Positions 1 through 8,881 of a DNA stretch of 64,000 bases are shown here, in pieces. The stretch covers positions 620,001-684,000 of the forward strand of contig NZ_CP163444.1 in assembly GCF_041053105.1 (NCBI RefSeq), in the 5' to 3' direction. A model generated the notes under the pieces. The model ran no database searches and had not been told where the DNA came from. It saw only the letters and a program-made list of their open reading frames with translations. The position numbers and the translations under genes are program-made. The stretch is from Streptomyces sp. R44 (GTDB lineage: Bacteria > Actinomycetota > Actinomycetes > Streptomycetales > Streptomycetaceae). Each line of letters begins with the position of its first letter. Positions within the stretch are counted from its first letter, which is position 1.

Positions 1-298
1 GTGCGCGGGTGGGCGGCGGGCGGTGTGGGCCTCGGTGGCCCTGCCGGCGGTCTTCGGTCGGGGGCCTTCGTCGGCTGGGAAGCCGTGGGGCGGGGGTCCG
101 TGGTGGTGAGGGCCTCGCGAGGGGCGGGCTCGGTGGGGACGGGCCAGGTGGGGAGGGGCGCGGGGGGACGATCGGCGGCGGGGGCGAGTCCACCGGGGGG
201 CGGGGCGGTGGGGCCGGGGCGGGCCCGTGCGGGACGGCCACGCATCCGGTGGTGAGGAGCGCGATGAGCAGGAGGAACGTGGTGCGGCGGGCGTGCAT
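1..298 (-). CDS. Proline-rich lipoprotein, 3' end outside window
   Basis: On the minus strand an ATG at 298-296 opens a frame without stops to the window edge (99 codons). The product begins with basic residues (MHARRTT), then a hydrophobic stretch and LLTTGC, a lipobox-like site that would make Cys19 the acylated residue. The -3 position is Thr rather than the usual Leu, so the lipobox is imperfect. The rest is dominated by Pro, Arg and Ser with no recognisable fold, as in wall-spanning linkers of Gram-positive surface proteins. The functional domain, if any, lies beyond the edge. No strong ribosome site precedes the ATG. The gene is divergent from the DUF664 gene. No function can be named. 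Confidence 0.5.
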   Translation of the reverse strand, partial: MHARRTTFLLLIALLTTGCVAVPHGPAPAPPPRPPVDSPPPPIVPPRPSPPGPSPPSPPLARPSPPRTPAPRLPSRRRPPTEDRRQGHRGPHRPPPTRA

Positions 299-302
299 GG
301 GA

Positions 303-361
303 GTCACGGTGCCCGAGCCTCTGCGGGCGGGGGCGGCGGCTCGGCCCGAGTCCACCGTGAC
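303..361. repeat. Nested inverted repeats between divergent genes
   Basis: The 194-bp gap (299-492) between the divergent lipoprotein and DUF664 genes contains GTCACGGTG (303-311) and its exact reverse complement CACCGTGAC (353-361). Nested inside is a second pair, CCGAGCC (313-319) and GGCTCGG (338-344). They could be two operator half-sites flanking divergent promoters or a cruciform-forming spacer. No clear -35/-10 pair was recognised and nothing else was seen in the gap. Confidence 0.45.
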
Positions 362-492
362 GAGTGAACCGCGGCCGTGGGTGGACGGAGCCGTACCGCC
401 GTGTGCGCCCCGGATCACGCTCGCGGCCTCGTCGGCCGTGCTCGGAACAATTTCCCTGGCGGGCCGGGGGCCTCGCGCACGAGGATGGGCCC

Positions 493-1047
493 ATGAATGA
501 TCATCCCGAGCGATGGACCCAGGCGACCGTCTACCCCGACATGTGGGCCGACCCCGCCGACGACCCCCGTGACAACGGCGAGGCTCCGGAGGGCGAGCTC
601 GCGACGCTCCAGGACTTCCTCTCCGGTTACCGTCTGACCCTGCGGATGAAGTGCGAGGGTCTGGATCCGGAACAGCTGGCCCGCCGTTCCGTTCCGCCGT
701 CGACGATGTCCCTGCTCGGCCTGGTCCGGCACCTTGCCGAGGTGGAACGGGACTGGATCACCTGGATCACCGGTGAACCGCTTCCGAAGGTGTACGGCGA
801 GCGGGACGCCGACTTCCACGAGGCCGTCGCCGACCAGGCGGTGGTCGACGCCTCGTACGCCGATCTGGAGCGCGAGCAGGCCGCGGCCGACGCCGCCCTC
901 GCCGCACACACCGACCTGGGCGAGCGTCTCCCGAAGGACGGGATCGCGGTGCGGGAGCTGATGGTGCACCGGATCGAGGAGTACGCCCGTCACTGCGGGC
1001 ACGCCGACCTGTTGCGCGAGTGCGTCGACGGGCGCGTCGGCCAGTAG
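493..1047 (+). CDS. DUF664 / DinB-fold protein
   Basis: The product is 184 aa. It carries the DUF664 (DinB superfamily) pattern: a His in an LVRHLAEVERDW helix near residue 80 and a C-terminal HRIEEYARHCGHADLLRE segment. The separated His residues of this four-helix bundle normally bind one metal ion. Characterised relatives are metal-dependent, thiol-using enzymes of the mycothiol transferase type, so a bacillithiol- or mycothiol-linked detoxification role is plausible but not shown. The ATG at 493 is chosen because family homology starts right after it; an upstream in-frame ATG at 364 would add a non-conserved tail. The gene is convergent with the DUF5682 gene 24 bp away. Confidence 0.8.
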   Translation: MNDHPERWTQATVYPDMWADPADDPRDNGEAPEGELATLQDFLSGYRLTLRMKCEGLDPEQLARRSVPPSTMSLLGLVRHLAEVERDWITWITGEPLPKVYGERDADFHEAVADQAVVDASYADLEREQAAADAALAAHTDLGERLPKDGIAVRELMVHRIEEYARHCGHADLLRECVDGRVGQ

Positions 1048-1071
1048 CCGGGCATCGGACAGCCCTCTTCG

Positions 1072-3873
1072 TCATCGGGCCGTGAGGAGCTCCGCCAGTG
1101 CCTCGCTCGTGGCCGGGTGGGTGGCGAGGAGGACCGCGCCCGCCTCCGCCGGGGCGTTCGTCGTGGTCCATCCCTCCGTGGTGCCGAGGAGCCCCGCGAG
1201 GGCGTCGCAGGTCGCCGGGTGGGCGGGAAGGAGCGCCGCTCCCCGAGGGGCCGTGCGCGCGGGAAGGGCGCGTGGGGCGGCCGGCTGGACGTGCCAGGGC
1301 GGGACCCAGGTGTCCAGGGCCGCCAGCCGGGCCGGGAAGATCCGGCCGGCCTCCCGGATGAGCAGCGGGGCCAGTTCCGACGCGTTCGACCGGAGGGTCG
1401 TGATGAGGACCGGAAGCCACGGGAGCAGCACGGTGTCCGGCAGGCGGCCGAAGGCGTTCGACACGGCCTCCACCACCACGTCCGCGAGACCCGGCACCGG
1501 CTCCAGGGCGTGCACGAAGCCGCTCAGGTAGCGCGGGTAGGACGGCACCACCAGCGGGTTGGCGAGGAGTTCGTCGCAGCGTGCGCGCAGCTCGCCCCGG
1601 GAGAGCGTGCCCAGCTGCACCTGCGCCGCCCACAGCAGGGCCGTCTTCGCGGGGTCCTCGGGGTGTGCCTGGGCGACGGCCAGTTCCAGTTGTGTCCGGT
1701 CGCAGCCCAGGGAGAGCGCCAGGCTCTCCATGCTGAACAGGAAGCCGAGCATCGCCGCGACCTGTCCCACCGTCGCGTCCTCGTCGCGGAACGCCGTCGG
1801 CAGCAGCGTGCAGTAGTGCGCGTAACCGGTTCTGACGAAGGATTCGATCCACTGCGGCAGCGCCGGTTCGCTGGTGCGGTAGTAGGCGAGGAGTCCGCGC
1901 ACCCGGCGCAGGACCTGCGGTGCCCCGTCGACCGTGCGCTCGCCCGCCAGGACGTCGAGGGCGCGGGTGCCGAGCTCCTCGGCGAGGCGCCGGCCGCCCA
2001 GGTGGAGGATGGCGTCCTCGACGGCGGCGAGGACCTCGGCGGTCGTCGCCTGCGGGCCGTACGCGGTGCGGCGCAGGCGCTGTTCCAGGACCTGTTCGAG
2101 GCTCACGCCCTCGTAGCCGAGCTCGATGAGGGCCCGTTGGTGGGTGCCGAGGGCGAGGTCCCAGGACTCCTGGATCGACCGCTCGCCGAGCCGCCGCTCC
2201 CCCATGACGGGCCGTGCCGCGCCGTGCGGCATCAGGCGGCGCAGCATCCACAGGACGTCCGAGCAGGCGCGCAGTTCGGGCCGGGAGGTCATGTCGAGGA
2301 GGGCCCGGCGGACCCCGCGCTGCTGGAGGTTCAGCTCCAGGGGGGCGAGCCGGTCGTGGACGTCGCGGGCGAGCGGCGGCAGTGCTTCGTAGCCGACCTG
2401 GCCGATCCTGTCGCCGCCCATCATGATCTCGACGAGGCGGCGCACGTCCCGGCGCCCGGGCACGCTGTCCTTCTCTATGCAGGTGACCGCGGCGTCCTGG
2501 AAGTCGTACGGGGTGGGCTTGGCCCGGTCCCGCATGCCGGCGAGCAGGATGGAGGTCTCGAAGACGGCGATCGCGTCGGCGGTGGAGGCCAGATAGCCGT
2601 TGCGGCGGGCGGCGCGGACGATGTCCACGGACCAGCCGAGGAGTTCGGTCTCGTCCAGGGTGTCGAGGACCGGGGGTCGCCGGAGGAAGCCGGAGAGGCG
2701 GTCCTCGGCGGGCGGCGCGGCCTCGGCCTCGGCCTCGGGGAGGGCGGCCGGGGTGGGGGTCTTCGCCGCTGTCTTCTTCGTACCGGCCTGGCCGTCGAGG
2801 CGGTACGGCTTCACCCGGGTGCGCTTGAGGTTCTTCGTCCACTGCGTCGCGGCGATGGACACGGAGCCGGAGGCGAGGCCGAACTGGGCCTCGATCGCCG
2901 CGTTGCTGGAGGGGATGAGGCCGTACTGCCAGGTGGTGGCCGTGCGGGGGGAGATCTCGAAGTCGTCGCTGCCGTGGACGCCGAACTCGTCGACGCGGCT
3001 GGCCGCGTGGAAGGCGCCGCAGACGTAAAGGCAGTCCGCGGGGTCGGTGCCGGTCGCGGCGAGGTGCTCGCGCATCCGGGTCCACATGTGGCGCTCGCGG
3101 TCCTCGTCGACGCGGACGCGGTCCCCGTCGCCGGGGGCGAGCCGCCGGAACAGGCTGCCGATGAGGAACATGACCTGGCGGTACGTGTCGTGGTCGCTGT
3201 CGCCGAGGGGCACCTCGACGTACTGGTGCCACCACTCCGACCAGTGCCGCACCTTGCCGTGGCGCAGCAGGTGTTCCTCCAGTTCGGCGAAGCGCGGCCG
3301 CAGGTCGCCGATCTCGACGCCGACGGCCTCGCCGTGGAGCGCCGCCTCGGCCTCGGTGCCGCCTTCCTCACGGGCGTCCGGCTCGTCGGTGCGATCGTGC
3401 CGGGAGTCCCACTGGAAGACGTGGTCGGAGGAGCGGTCGACGAGGACCAGGTCCACGCCGGGGGTGTCGAGGGCGTAGGCGATGGCCTGGTACTCGGCGG
3501 AGGCCTCCGTGATCGGGGCAACGACGGACAGCGGCGCCCAGTCGGGCGGGAAGCCGTCGACGTCGCCGGCGAAAGCCTGCACCGCGACCGGCAGCCGGCA
3601 GTTGCGCAGCTCGGTGAGGAGCGGCGTCATGTCCTCGCAGAGCTCCAGGTACACGACCTTGGGCTGCTTCTCGCGCAGTCGGCGGGCCATGGCGAGGGCG
3701 GAGGCGGGCGAGTGGTGGCAGACGGGGAAGATCTCCAGGGGTTCCGCCACGGCGCGGTCGACGTCGTCGACGAGGCCGAGGAGGATGTCCTCCAGGGCGT
3801 CCGCGCCTCCGGCGAACGCCGCTGCCGCCTCGTGGAGTTGACCGCGCAGGGCGGTGAAGGGGGTCCGGGTCAC
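1072..3873 (-). CDS. DUF5682 protein with TraB/Tiki-like motifs
   Basis: This 933-aa protein is the last gene of the five-gene minus-strand operon. It starts at GTG 3873, which overlaps the TGA of the ATPase gene as GTGA. The N-terminal half has VCHHSPAS (about 51-58), VVYLELCEDM (about 73-82) and, near residue 295, CGAFHAA. Two His-containing motifs plus an LEL-acid motif recall the TraB/Tiki/EreA-ChaN hydrolase superfamily; that assignment is my inference. A linker rich in Ala, Pro, Glu and Lys (about 375-400) separates it from a long helical, Leu-rich C-terminal half. DUF5682 genes are known neighbours of MoxR ATPase and VWA genes. Substrate and reaction are unknown; it is the likely effector of the operon. 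Confidence 0.75.
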   Translation of the reverse strand: MTRTPFTALRGQLHEAAAAFAGGADALEDILLGLVDDVDRAVAEPLEIFPVCHHSPASALAMARRLREKQPKVVYLELCEDMTPLLTELRNCRLPVAVQAFAGDVDGFPPDWAPLSVVAPITEASAEYQAIAYALDTPGVDLVLVDRSSDHVFQWDSRHDRTDEPDAREEGGTEAEAALHGEAVGVEIGDLRPRFAELEEHLLRHGKVRHWSEWWHQYVEVPLGDSDHDTYRQVMFLIGSLFRRLAPGDGDRVRVDEDRERHMWTRMREHLAATGTDPADCLYVCGAFHAASRVDEFGVHGSDDFEISPRTATTWQYGLIPSSNAAIEAQFGLASGSVSIAATQWTKNLKRTRVKPYRLDGQAGTKKTAAKTPTPAALPEAEAEAAPPAEDRLSGFLRRPPVLDTLDETELLGWSVDIVRAARRNGYLASTADAIAVFETSILLAGMRDRAKPTPYDFQDAAVTCIEKDSVPGRRDVRRLVEIMMGGDRIGQVGYEALPPLARDVHDRLAPLELNLQQRGVRRALLDMTSRPELRACSDVLWMLRRLMPHGAARPVMGERRLGERSIQESWDLALGTHQRALIELGYEGVSLEQVLEQRLRRTAYGPQATTAEVLAAVEDAILHLGGRRLAEELGTRALDVLAGERTVDGAPQVLRRVRGLLAYYRTSEPALPQWIESFVRTGYAHYCTLLPTAFRDEDATVGQVAAMLGFLFSMESLALSLGCDRTQLELAVAQAHPEDPAKTALLWAAQVQLGTLSRGELRARCDELLANPLVVPSYPRYLSGFVHALEPVPGLADVVVEAVSNAFGRLPDTVLLPWLPVLITTLRSNASELAPLLIREAGRIFPARLAALDTWVPPWHVQPAAPRALPARTAPRGAALLPAHPATCDALAGLLGTTEGWTTTNAPAEAGAVLLATHPATSEALAELLTAR

Positions 3874-4991
3874 GACAGCTTCGCGATCGCTTCGCGGCCG
3901 CCCTCGAGGAACTCGGGCCACGAGCCGCCCTCTTCCTTGCCGCGCGGCTCGACGACGCCGTGCAGGTACTTGTTGAGGATGGCCAGGTCCTCCGGCTCGC
4001 GCCGGGCGAGCGTGCCGACCAGCGAGGCGGCGAGGGCGCGGGCGGTGAGGGTGCGCTCGCCGAAGAAGTTGCTGTGCAGGATCGAGTCCTCCAGGACGCC
4101 GATCTGCTCGGCGGTGGAGAGGGCGGACTCCAGCTTCTCGTCGTCGCTGCCGGCCGCGGCGGCGGAGGCCCGCAGGTCGGCGAAGCTCTGGAGGAGGACG
4201 TCGAGGAGGGTGGGCGGCACGTCCAGTTCGATGGCGTGGCGGCGCAGCAGCTCCTCGGTGCGGAAGCGGACGATCTCGGCCTCGCTCTTCTTGTTCGTCA
4301 CGACCGGGATGCGGACGAAGTTGAAGCGGCGCTTGAGCGCGGAGGAGAGGTCGTTGACGCCGCGGTCGCGGCTGTTGGCGGTGGCGATGATCGAGAAGCC
4401 GGGCTTGGCGAAGACGATGTTCTCGCCGTCGGCGCCGTCGAGTTCGGGGACGGAGATGTACTTCTCGGAGAGGATCGAGATGAGCGCGTCCTGGACGTCG
4501 CTGGTGGAGCGGGTGAGCTCCTCGAAGCGGCCGATGGTGCCGGTCTCCATGGCGGTCATGATCGGCGAGGGGATCATCGAGGCGCGGGACTGGCCCTTGG
4601 CGATGACCATCGACACGTTCCAGGAGTACTTGATGTGGTCCTCGGTCGTGCCGGCCGTGCCCTGGACCACCTGCGTGGAGTTGCGGCTGATCGCTGCGGC
4701 GAGGAGTTCGGCGAGCCAGCTCTTGCCGGTGCCGGGGTCGCCGATGAGGAGCAGGCCGCGGTCGGAGGCGAGGGTGACGATGGAGCGCTCGACGAAGCTG
4801 CGGTCGCCGAACCACTTCTGCGTCACCTCCCGGTCCAGGCCGTCGGCGCGCTCGGAGCCGAGGATGAAGAGGCGGACCATCTTCGGGGAGAGGCGCCAGG
4901 AGAAGGGCTTGGGGTTGTCGTCGATCGACTCCAGCCAGTCGAGTTCCTCGGCGTACTTGATCTCGGCGGGAGCGCGGAGCAGGTCGGACAT
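3870..4991 (-). CDS. MoxR-type AAA+ ATPase
   Basis: The product is 373 aa. Walker A is GDPGTGKS (84-91), sensor 1 is IIATANSRDRG (201-211), and an arginine-finger segment ALKRRFNF lies at 219-226. This is the ring-forming MoxR group, which remodels or activates partner proteins together with VWA-domain proteins. The region normally holding Walker B (about 154-178) is less canonical, and I did not see a textbook DE pair. The ATG at 4991 is 18 bp from the VWA gene stop, and the 3' end overlaps the DUF5682 gene by 4 bp, so the three products are probably made in fixed ratio. The protein is cytoplasmic, with no signal or membrane segment. Confidence 0.9.
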   Translation of the reverse strand: MSDLLRAPAEIKYAEELDWLESIDDNPKPFSWRLSPKMVRLFILGSERADGLDREVTQKWFGDRSFVERSIVTLASDRGLLLIGDPGTGKSWLAELLAAAISRNSTQVVQGTAGTTEDHIKYSWNVSMVIAKGQSRASMIPSPIMTAMETGTIGRFEELTRSTSDVQDALISILSEKYISVPELDGADGENIVFAKPGFSIIATANSRDRGVNDLSSALKRRFNFVRIPVVTNKKSEAEIVRFRTEELLRRHAIELDVPPTLLDVLLQSFADLRASAAAAGSDDEKLESALSTAEQIGVLEDSILHSNFFGERTLTARALAASLVGTLARREPEDLAILNKYLHGVVEPRGKEEGGSWPEFLEGGREAIAKLS

Positions 4992-5009
4992 GCGAAGGGC
5001 CTTTCGGTC

Positions 5010-6359
5010 TCAGGTGAGGAAGGTCTTGAGTTCGTGCACGAGCTTGTCGATGTGGCCGGAGATCACCGGGGTGCCGAGCGCCTTGAACCGCTCCCGGAAC
5101 CAGGGGTTGACCTCCTGCCGTCCCGAGCTGGTCACCGAGCCCACGGGGATGAAGCGCACCCCGGAGCGGTGGACCTCCTCGATGCCCTCGAACAGTGGCT
5201 GTGAGCGGTCGAACTCGTAGAAGTCGGAGATCCAGACCATGACGGTGTTCTTCGGTTCGGCGATCTTGGGCCGGGCCAGGGCCATCGCCACCGGCCCGTC
5301 GTTGCCGCCGCCGAGGTTGGTGCGCAGGAGCACGTCGAACGGGTCGTGCACCCAGGGGGTGAGGTCGATCGCGCGGGTGTCGTACGCGATGAGGTGGACG
5401 TCGACCTTGGGCAGCCCGGCGAAGATCGAGGCGAGGATGGTGCAGTTGACCATCGAGTCGACCATGGAACCGGACTGGTCCACGACGACGATCAGCCGCT
5501 GGGGCGTGGTCCTGCGGACGGTGTGCCGGTAGTAGAGGCGGTCGACGTAGAGCCGCTCCTCCTCGGGGCTCCAGTTGGTGAGGTTCTTCCAGATGGTGCG
5601 GTCGAGGTCGAGGTTCCGGAAGACCCGCTTGGGCGGCACCGAGCGGTCGAGCTCGCCGACGGTGGCCTTCTCGACCTGGGTACGGAGCACCTGGGCGACC
5701 TCGTCCACGTACCGCCTGATCAGTGCCTTGGCGTTGGCCAGTGCCACGCCGGAGAGGTTGCCCTTGTCGCGCAGCAGCTGCTCGATCAGGGACATGCTGG
5801 GGGTGAGCCGTGCGGCCAGCGCGGGATCGGCGAGGACTTCGCGCAGGTGCATGCGGTGGACGAGGTCGGCCTCGATGGCGCCGAGCTCGGTTCCGAGGCC
5901 GCCGCCGGTGAGGGCGGCTCCGGCCGCCTTGCCGCCGCGCAGTCCGCCGGGCGGGCAGCCGAGCGCGCGCTCCAGCCGGCCAGCGTCGGACTGCCAGCGG
6001 GCGAGCTGCCCGGCGGAGACGGTTCCGGAGCCGGTGGCGAAGACGTTGAGCAGCAGCTTCGAGGCGAGTGCGGCGCGGCGTACCTCGGCGGCCCGGTCGC
6101 GTGCGCCGTCCGGCTCGGGCTCCGGGGTCATCAGGCCGTCGAACTCGTCGGCGAGCTCCGGGTGGCGCTGGACGACGGAGTCCACGGAGGCGCCGGGGTC
6201 GAGGAGTGCGGAGGGCAGGCCGATGTCCTCGACGACGGCGAGGCTCGCCGATTCCAGGGCGGCCTGCTCCTCGGGGTCGAAGAGCCGGGCGAGCAGCCGC
6301 CAGTAGAGGACCTGCCGCCGGTTGTCGTCGGGGTCGGGCGTGAACGTCTCCTCGGTCAT
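5010..6359 (-). CDS. VWA-domain protein, partner of the MoxR ATPase
   Basis: This 449-aa protein has a helical N-terminal half and a C-terminal von Willebrand factor A domain from about residue 285. The metal-ion-dependent adhesion site is intact: DQSGS at 294-298, followed by AYDT and a later WISDFYE segment. VWA proteins of this type (CoxE/YehP-like) couple MoxR ATPases to a client. No signal peptide is present, so it is cytosolic. The ATG at 6359 overlaps the upstream stop as ATGA, and the next gene, the ATPase, starts 18 bp downstream. Confidence 0.88.
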   Translation of the reverse strand: MTEETFTPDPDDNRRQVLYWRLLARLFDPEEQAALESASLAVVEDIGLPSALLDPGASVDSVVQRHPELADEFDGLMTPEPEPDGARDRAAEVRRAALASKLLLNVFATGSGTVSAGQLARWQSDAGRLERALGCPPGGLRGGKAAGAALTGGGLGTELGAIEADLVHRMHLREVLADPALAARLTPSMSLIEQLLRDKGNLSGVALANAKALIRRYVDEVAQVLRTQVEKATVGELDRSVPPKRVFRNLDLDRTIWKNLTNWSPEEERLYVDRLYYRHTVRRTTPQRLIVVVDQSGSMVDSMVNCTILASIFAGLPKVDVHLIAYDTRAIDLTPWVHDPFDVLLRTNLGGGNDGPVAMALARPKIAEPKNTVMVWISDFYEFDRSQPLFEGIEEVHRSGVRFIPVGSVTSSGRQEVNPWFRERFKALGTPVISGHIDKLVHELKTFLT

Positions 6360-7750
6360 GAGCGCAGCAGCCTTCCCGCTCGTTCGCGCAGGACGGCGAC
6401 CGTGTCCGTGGCCGCCTTCTCCGCGCGGACTCCGGTCTTGTCGGTGGTCCCGCCCGCCCACGCGCCCGCGTGGACGGCGACGGTCTTCTTCCGGACGGTC
6501 GTCTCGACGGCGAGCGGCTGCAGGAGGAACTCGCCGGCGTCCCAGCGGAGGAGGCCCAGGCACGCGCCGGACGCGGCGATCGCCTCCGGGGTGAGCGGGC
6601 CGGCGGCCGGTCCGCGGTCGGTGTCCACGGCCAGCCGGTGGCCCGCGAGCGTGAAGGTCAGCGGCCCGTCGTCCTCGTGCTCCGTCGCGTACCCCTCCAG
6701 GAGGACGGGGACGGCGATCCGTACCGGGTGGCGGTCCAGCGGGGCCGTGACCGGGTCGGTCGCGGTGGCGAGGGCGACCCTGGCCGTGGCGAAGGGGTCG
6801 GCGGGCTCCCCCGCGCGGGCGCGCTCGTCGTCCCAGACGAGGTCGCCCTCGGCGGTGACGGGCATGGCGTCGAGTTCCATGGCGAGGCCCTCGCTCACGG
6901 CGGTGAGGAGTGACATGCGGGGCCGGAGCAGTTGCCAGAGCCCGGCGCCGACGACGGTGTCGGGCTTGGGCGCGGACACCGCCGCCCGGACCAGCCGCGG
7001 CGCCGTACCGTCGGCCGGTTCGAACACGGCGTGGACCTGGGCCTGGACGGCGGTCGCGTGCTCCTGCACGTCGACGCCGAGGGGCAGCAGCCGGCCGGTC
7101 GCGGTGGACCCGGCGGGTGTGCGGGCGGCTCCGGGCAGGGTGAGGAGGAGGGCGCGCGCCCACAGGTCGGCCCAGCGGCGCACCGGGACGCGCTCCAGGG
7201 TGGCCCCGGGGCAGGATGCGGCGAGTTCGGCCGAGAAGCCGTCGAGCAGGGTCGCCTGTCGGCGGAGCGCGGGGTCCGGCAGCATCGCGGAGACCACGGG
7301 CGCGGCGCCGGCGACGAGTTCGTGGTCGATGCCCTGCCAGCCGGCGCGGGCGAGGTCGCACAGCCAGGCGCGGGCGGCGGCGAGCACGTTCGCGGCGGGC
7401 TCGTCCTCGCCGGTGGGCCGCGGGGGGTCGTCCTCCGTGGGGCGGCCGGTGACGTCGGCGACGCGGGCCGTCAGGGCGTCGTGGACGGAGCCCATGAGCG
7501 CGGTGCGGGCGGCCGCGAGCGCGAGGAAGTGGTCCTCGCCGGCGGCGCCGGCCATGGCCTTGTCGGCGGCCTCGGCGACGAGGGAGGCGAGCGGTGTGCC
7601 GGCGAGGGCGTCCGCGAGCGCGGCGAGTCCGGCGGTCTGGGCGGGCTGGGGACGGAGCAGGCCGGCGACGAGTGCGTCGTCGAAGGCGTCTACGGCGGTC
7701 AGCGCCTCGTCGAGTCCCTCGACGGGGTCGTCGAGCAGGTCCGTACGCAT
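6356..7750 (-). CDS. Unrecognised 464-aa protein of the MoxR-VWA operon
   Basis: The product is 464 aa, rich in Ala, Leu, Asp and Thr, and alternates helical N-terminal segments with strand-like C-terminal ones. I recognise no catalytic motif, signal peptide or membrane segment. The start ATG (7750-7748) shares one base with the stop of the zinc-finger-like gene (TGATG), and its own stop overlaps the VWA gene start by 4 bp, so it is translationally coupled on both sides. Position equivalent to DUF5691-type genes in other MoxR-VWA loci suggests an accessory or scaffold role, but I could not confirm family membership from sequence alone. Confidence 0.7.
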   Translation of the reverse strand: MRTDLLDDPVEGLDEALTAVDAFDDALVAGLLRPQPAQTAGLAALADALAGTPLASLVAEAADKAMAGAAGEDHFLALAAARTALMGSVHDALTARVADVTGRPTEDDPPRPTGEDEPAANVLAAARAWLCDLARAGWQGIDHELVAGAAPVVSAMLPDPALRRQATLLDGFSAELAASCPGATLERVPVRRWADLWARALLLTLPGAARTPAGSTATGRLLPLGVDVQEHATAVQAQVHAVFEPADGTAPRLVRAAVSAPKPDTVVGAGLWQLLRPRMSLLTAVSEGLAMELDAMPVTAEGDLVWDDERARAGEPADPFATARVALATATDPVTAPLDRHPVRIAVPVLLEGYATEHEDDGPLTFTLAGHRLAVDTDRGPAAGPLTPEAIAASGACLGLLRWDAGEFLLQPLAVETTVRKKTVAVHAGAWAGGTTDKTGVRAEKAATDTVAVLRERAGRLLRS

Positions 7751-8307
7751 CAGGCGACCGCCCTCGTCGGCGGGAACCACTGCATCTCGGGCAGCGGCGC
7801 GGCGATCGGGTCCAGTTCGAGGTAGGCGAGGTGCCGCAGGAAGCGGCTGAACACGGGGGCGGCGGCCGAGGTGTCGCCCTGCGCGGGGCGCGTGGCGGTC
7901 ATCGCCGCGACGAGCGTCTGGGCATCGGGTTCGCGGTCGGGCGTCTCGGCCTTGAGGTAGCGGGCGACGCGCGGCGCGCCGTACTGGAGGACGGCCTCGG
8001 TGACGAGTGCGCGGATGTGGTTGCAGTACGAGCCGCGCGCGCCGCCGCAGGGTCGGTTGTTGTTGGTGCTGCACGCGAACGCGTACGTCCCGGCGGCGAT
8101 GGAGGACACGTACACGCGCCCTATGTCGGAGCCGCTGGACACCACGCCCTGCAGGCGTCCGTCGGCCAGCTCGACGAACGGCACCTTCGCGAGTTTCCGC
8201 GGCCGCGCGGGCGGTACCACCCGTGCCGCGCTCGACCTCTCCCAGACCGGCAACGCACTTCTCCCATGCACGTCAAAGGGGATGTTCACGCCGGAGCGGC
8301 GGAACAT
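7750..8307 (-). CDS. Small Cys/His protein, SWIM-finger-like
   Basis: This 185-aa protein is the first gene of the MoxR-VWA operon. A cluster of possible zinc ligands, C79, C87, C95 and H97 (spacing C-x7-C-x7-C-x-H), ends in GSYCNHIRAL, resembling the CxH half of a SWIM finger; the first pair is not the usual CxC, so it is a variant at best. SWIM proteins are frequent members of MoxR-VWA-DUF5682 loci, which supports the reading. The ATG at 8307 is preferred because GGGGA sits 10 nt upstream; in-frame TTG 8334 and GTG 8328 are alternatives. DNA or protein binding is conceivable; no function is demonstrated. Confidence 0.65.
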   Translation of the reverse strand: MFRRSGVNIPFDVHGRSALPVWERSSAARVVPPARPRKLAKVPFVELADGRLQGVVSSGSDIGRVYVSSIAAGTYAFACSTNNNRPCGGARGSYCNHIRALVTEAVLQYGAPRVARYLKAETPDREPDAQTLVAAMTATRPAQGDTSAAAPVFSRFLRHLAYLELDPIAAPLPEMQWFPPTRAVA

Positions 8308-8685
8308 CGACAACGTATCCCCGCCCACTGACAACGCGTTCGGAAGCGCGTACCGGTCGCCGTGGAGGCGGTGCGCGGCGTGGAGGCGGTGCGCGGCGGG
8401 GATCCGGGTCCGGCGGATCAGGACACGCGGGGACGGTGGCGTCCCGGATGTCTCCAGAAGGTGACGGAACCGGGCGGAGGGGCGTAACCCACGGCCGAAA
8501 AGCCCGAGTTGTCCCCGCGACCGCTCGCGACCAGGTTAAAAAACAAGCCAAGCTCGACCCGTGCGCTCGTGCCGGAACGCCCTCGGATCAGCGGCGCCTA
8601 CAGCCCGGTGAACACCCGTCACCACAGGTCACAAGGCACGTCTCCGCGATGAAGGCTTCTGCGGGTGATTGTCCGACGGAAGATC

Positions 8686-8699
8686 AACCTTCAAAGGTT
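8686..8699. promoter_or_regulatory. Short palindrome, possible operator
   Basis: AACCTTCAAAGGTT has 6-bp perfect arms and a 2-nt spacer and lies in the AT-richer part of the divergent region, about 250 bp before the exopolysaccharide operon. Location and symmetry suggest a regulator site. No regulator gene is nearby to assign it to. Confidence 0.3.
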
Positions 8700-8881
8700 C
8701 AGCACAAGTTGCCCACATCCCTCTTCTGGATGGCTTTGATGCTCTAGATTGACCTTGCTTCACAAGCCCGGACACCAGGCGACAAATCCGCCGCCTGGAT
8801 GGGGTGTTCGAGTAGCGCTGCGGTACCCGGTACGTCATTCGCGGGGTGGGCGGATGGCCGGGAAGAGGAACAGCGCGGTGC

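Noticed and set aside
1117..5220. Very long plus-strand open frames opposite the DUF5682, ATPase and VWA genes
   Set aside because: They are antisense shadows created by G/C third-position bias; the minus-strand frames have recognisable domains and coupled starts, the plus-strand ones do not.
8273..8551. 92-codon minus-strand frame upstream of the MoxR-VWA operon
   Set aside because: Pro/Arg repeats derive from the GTGGAGGCGG duplication; no ribosome site and no recognisable pattern.
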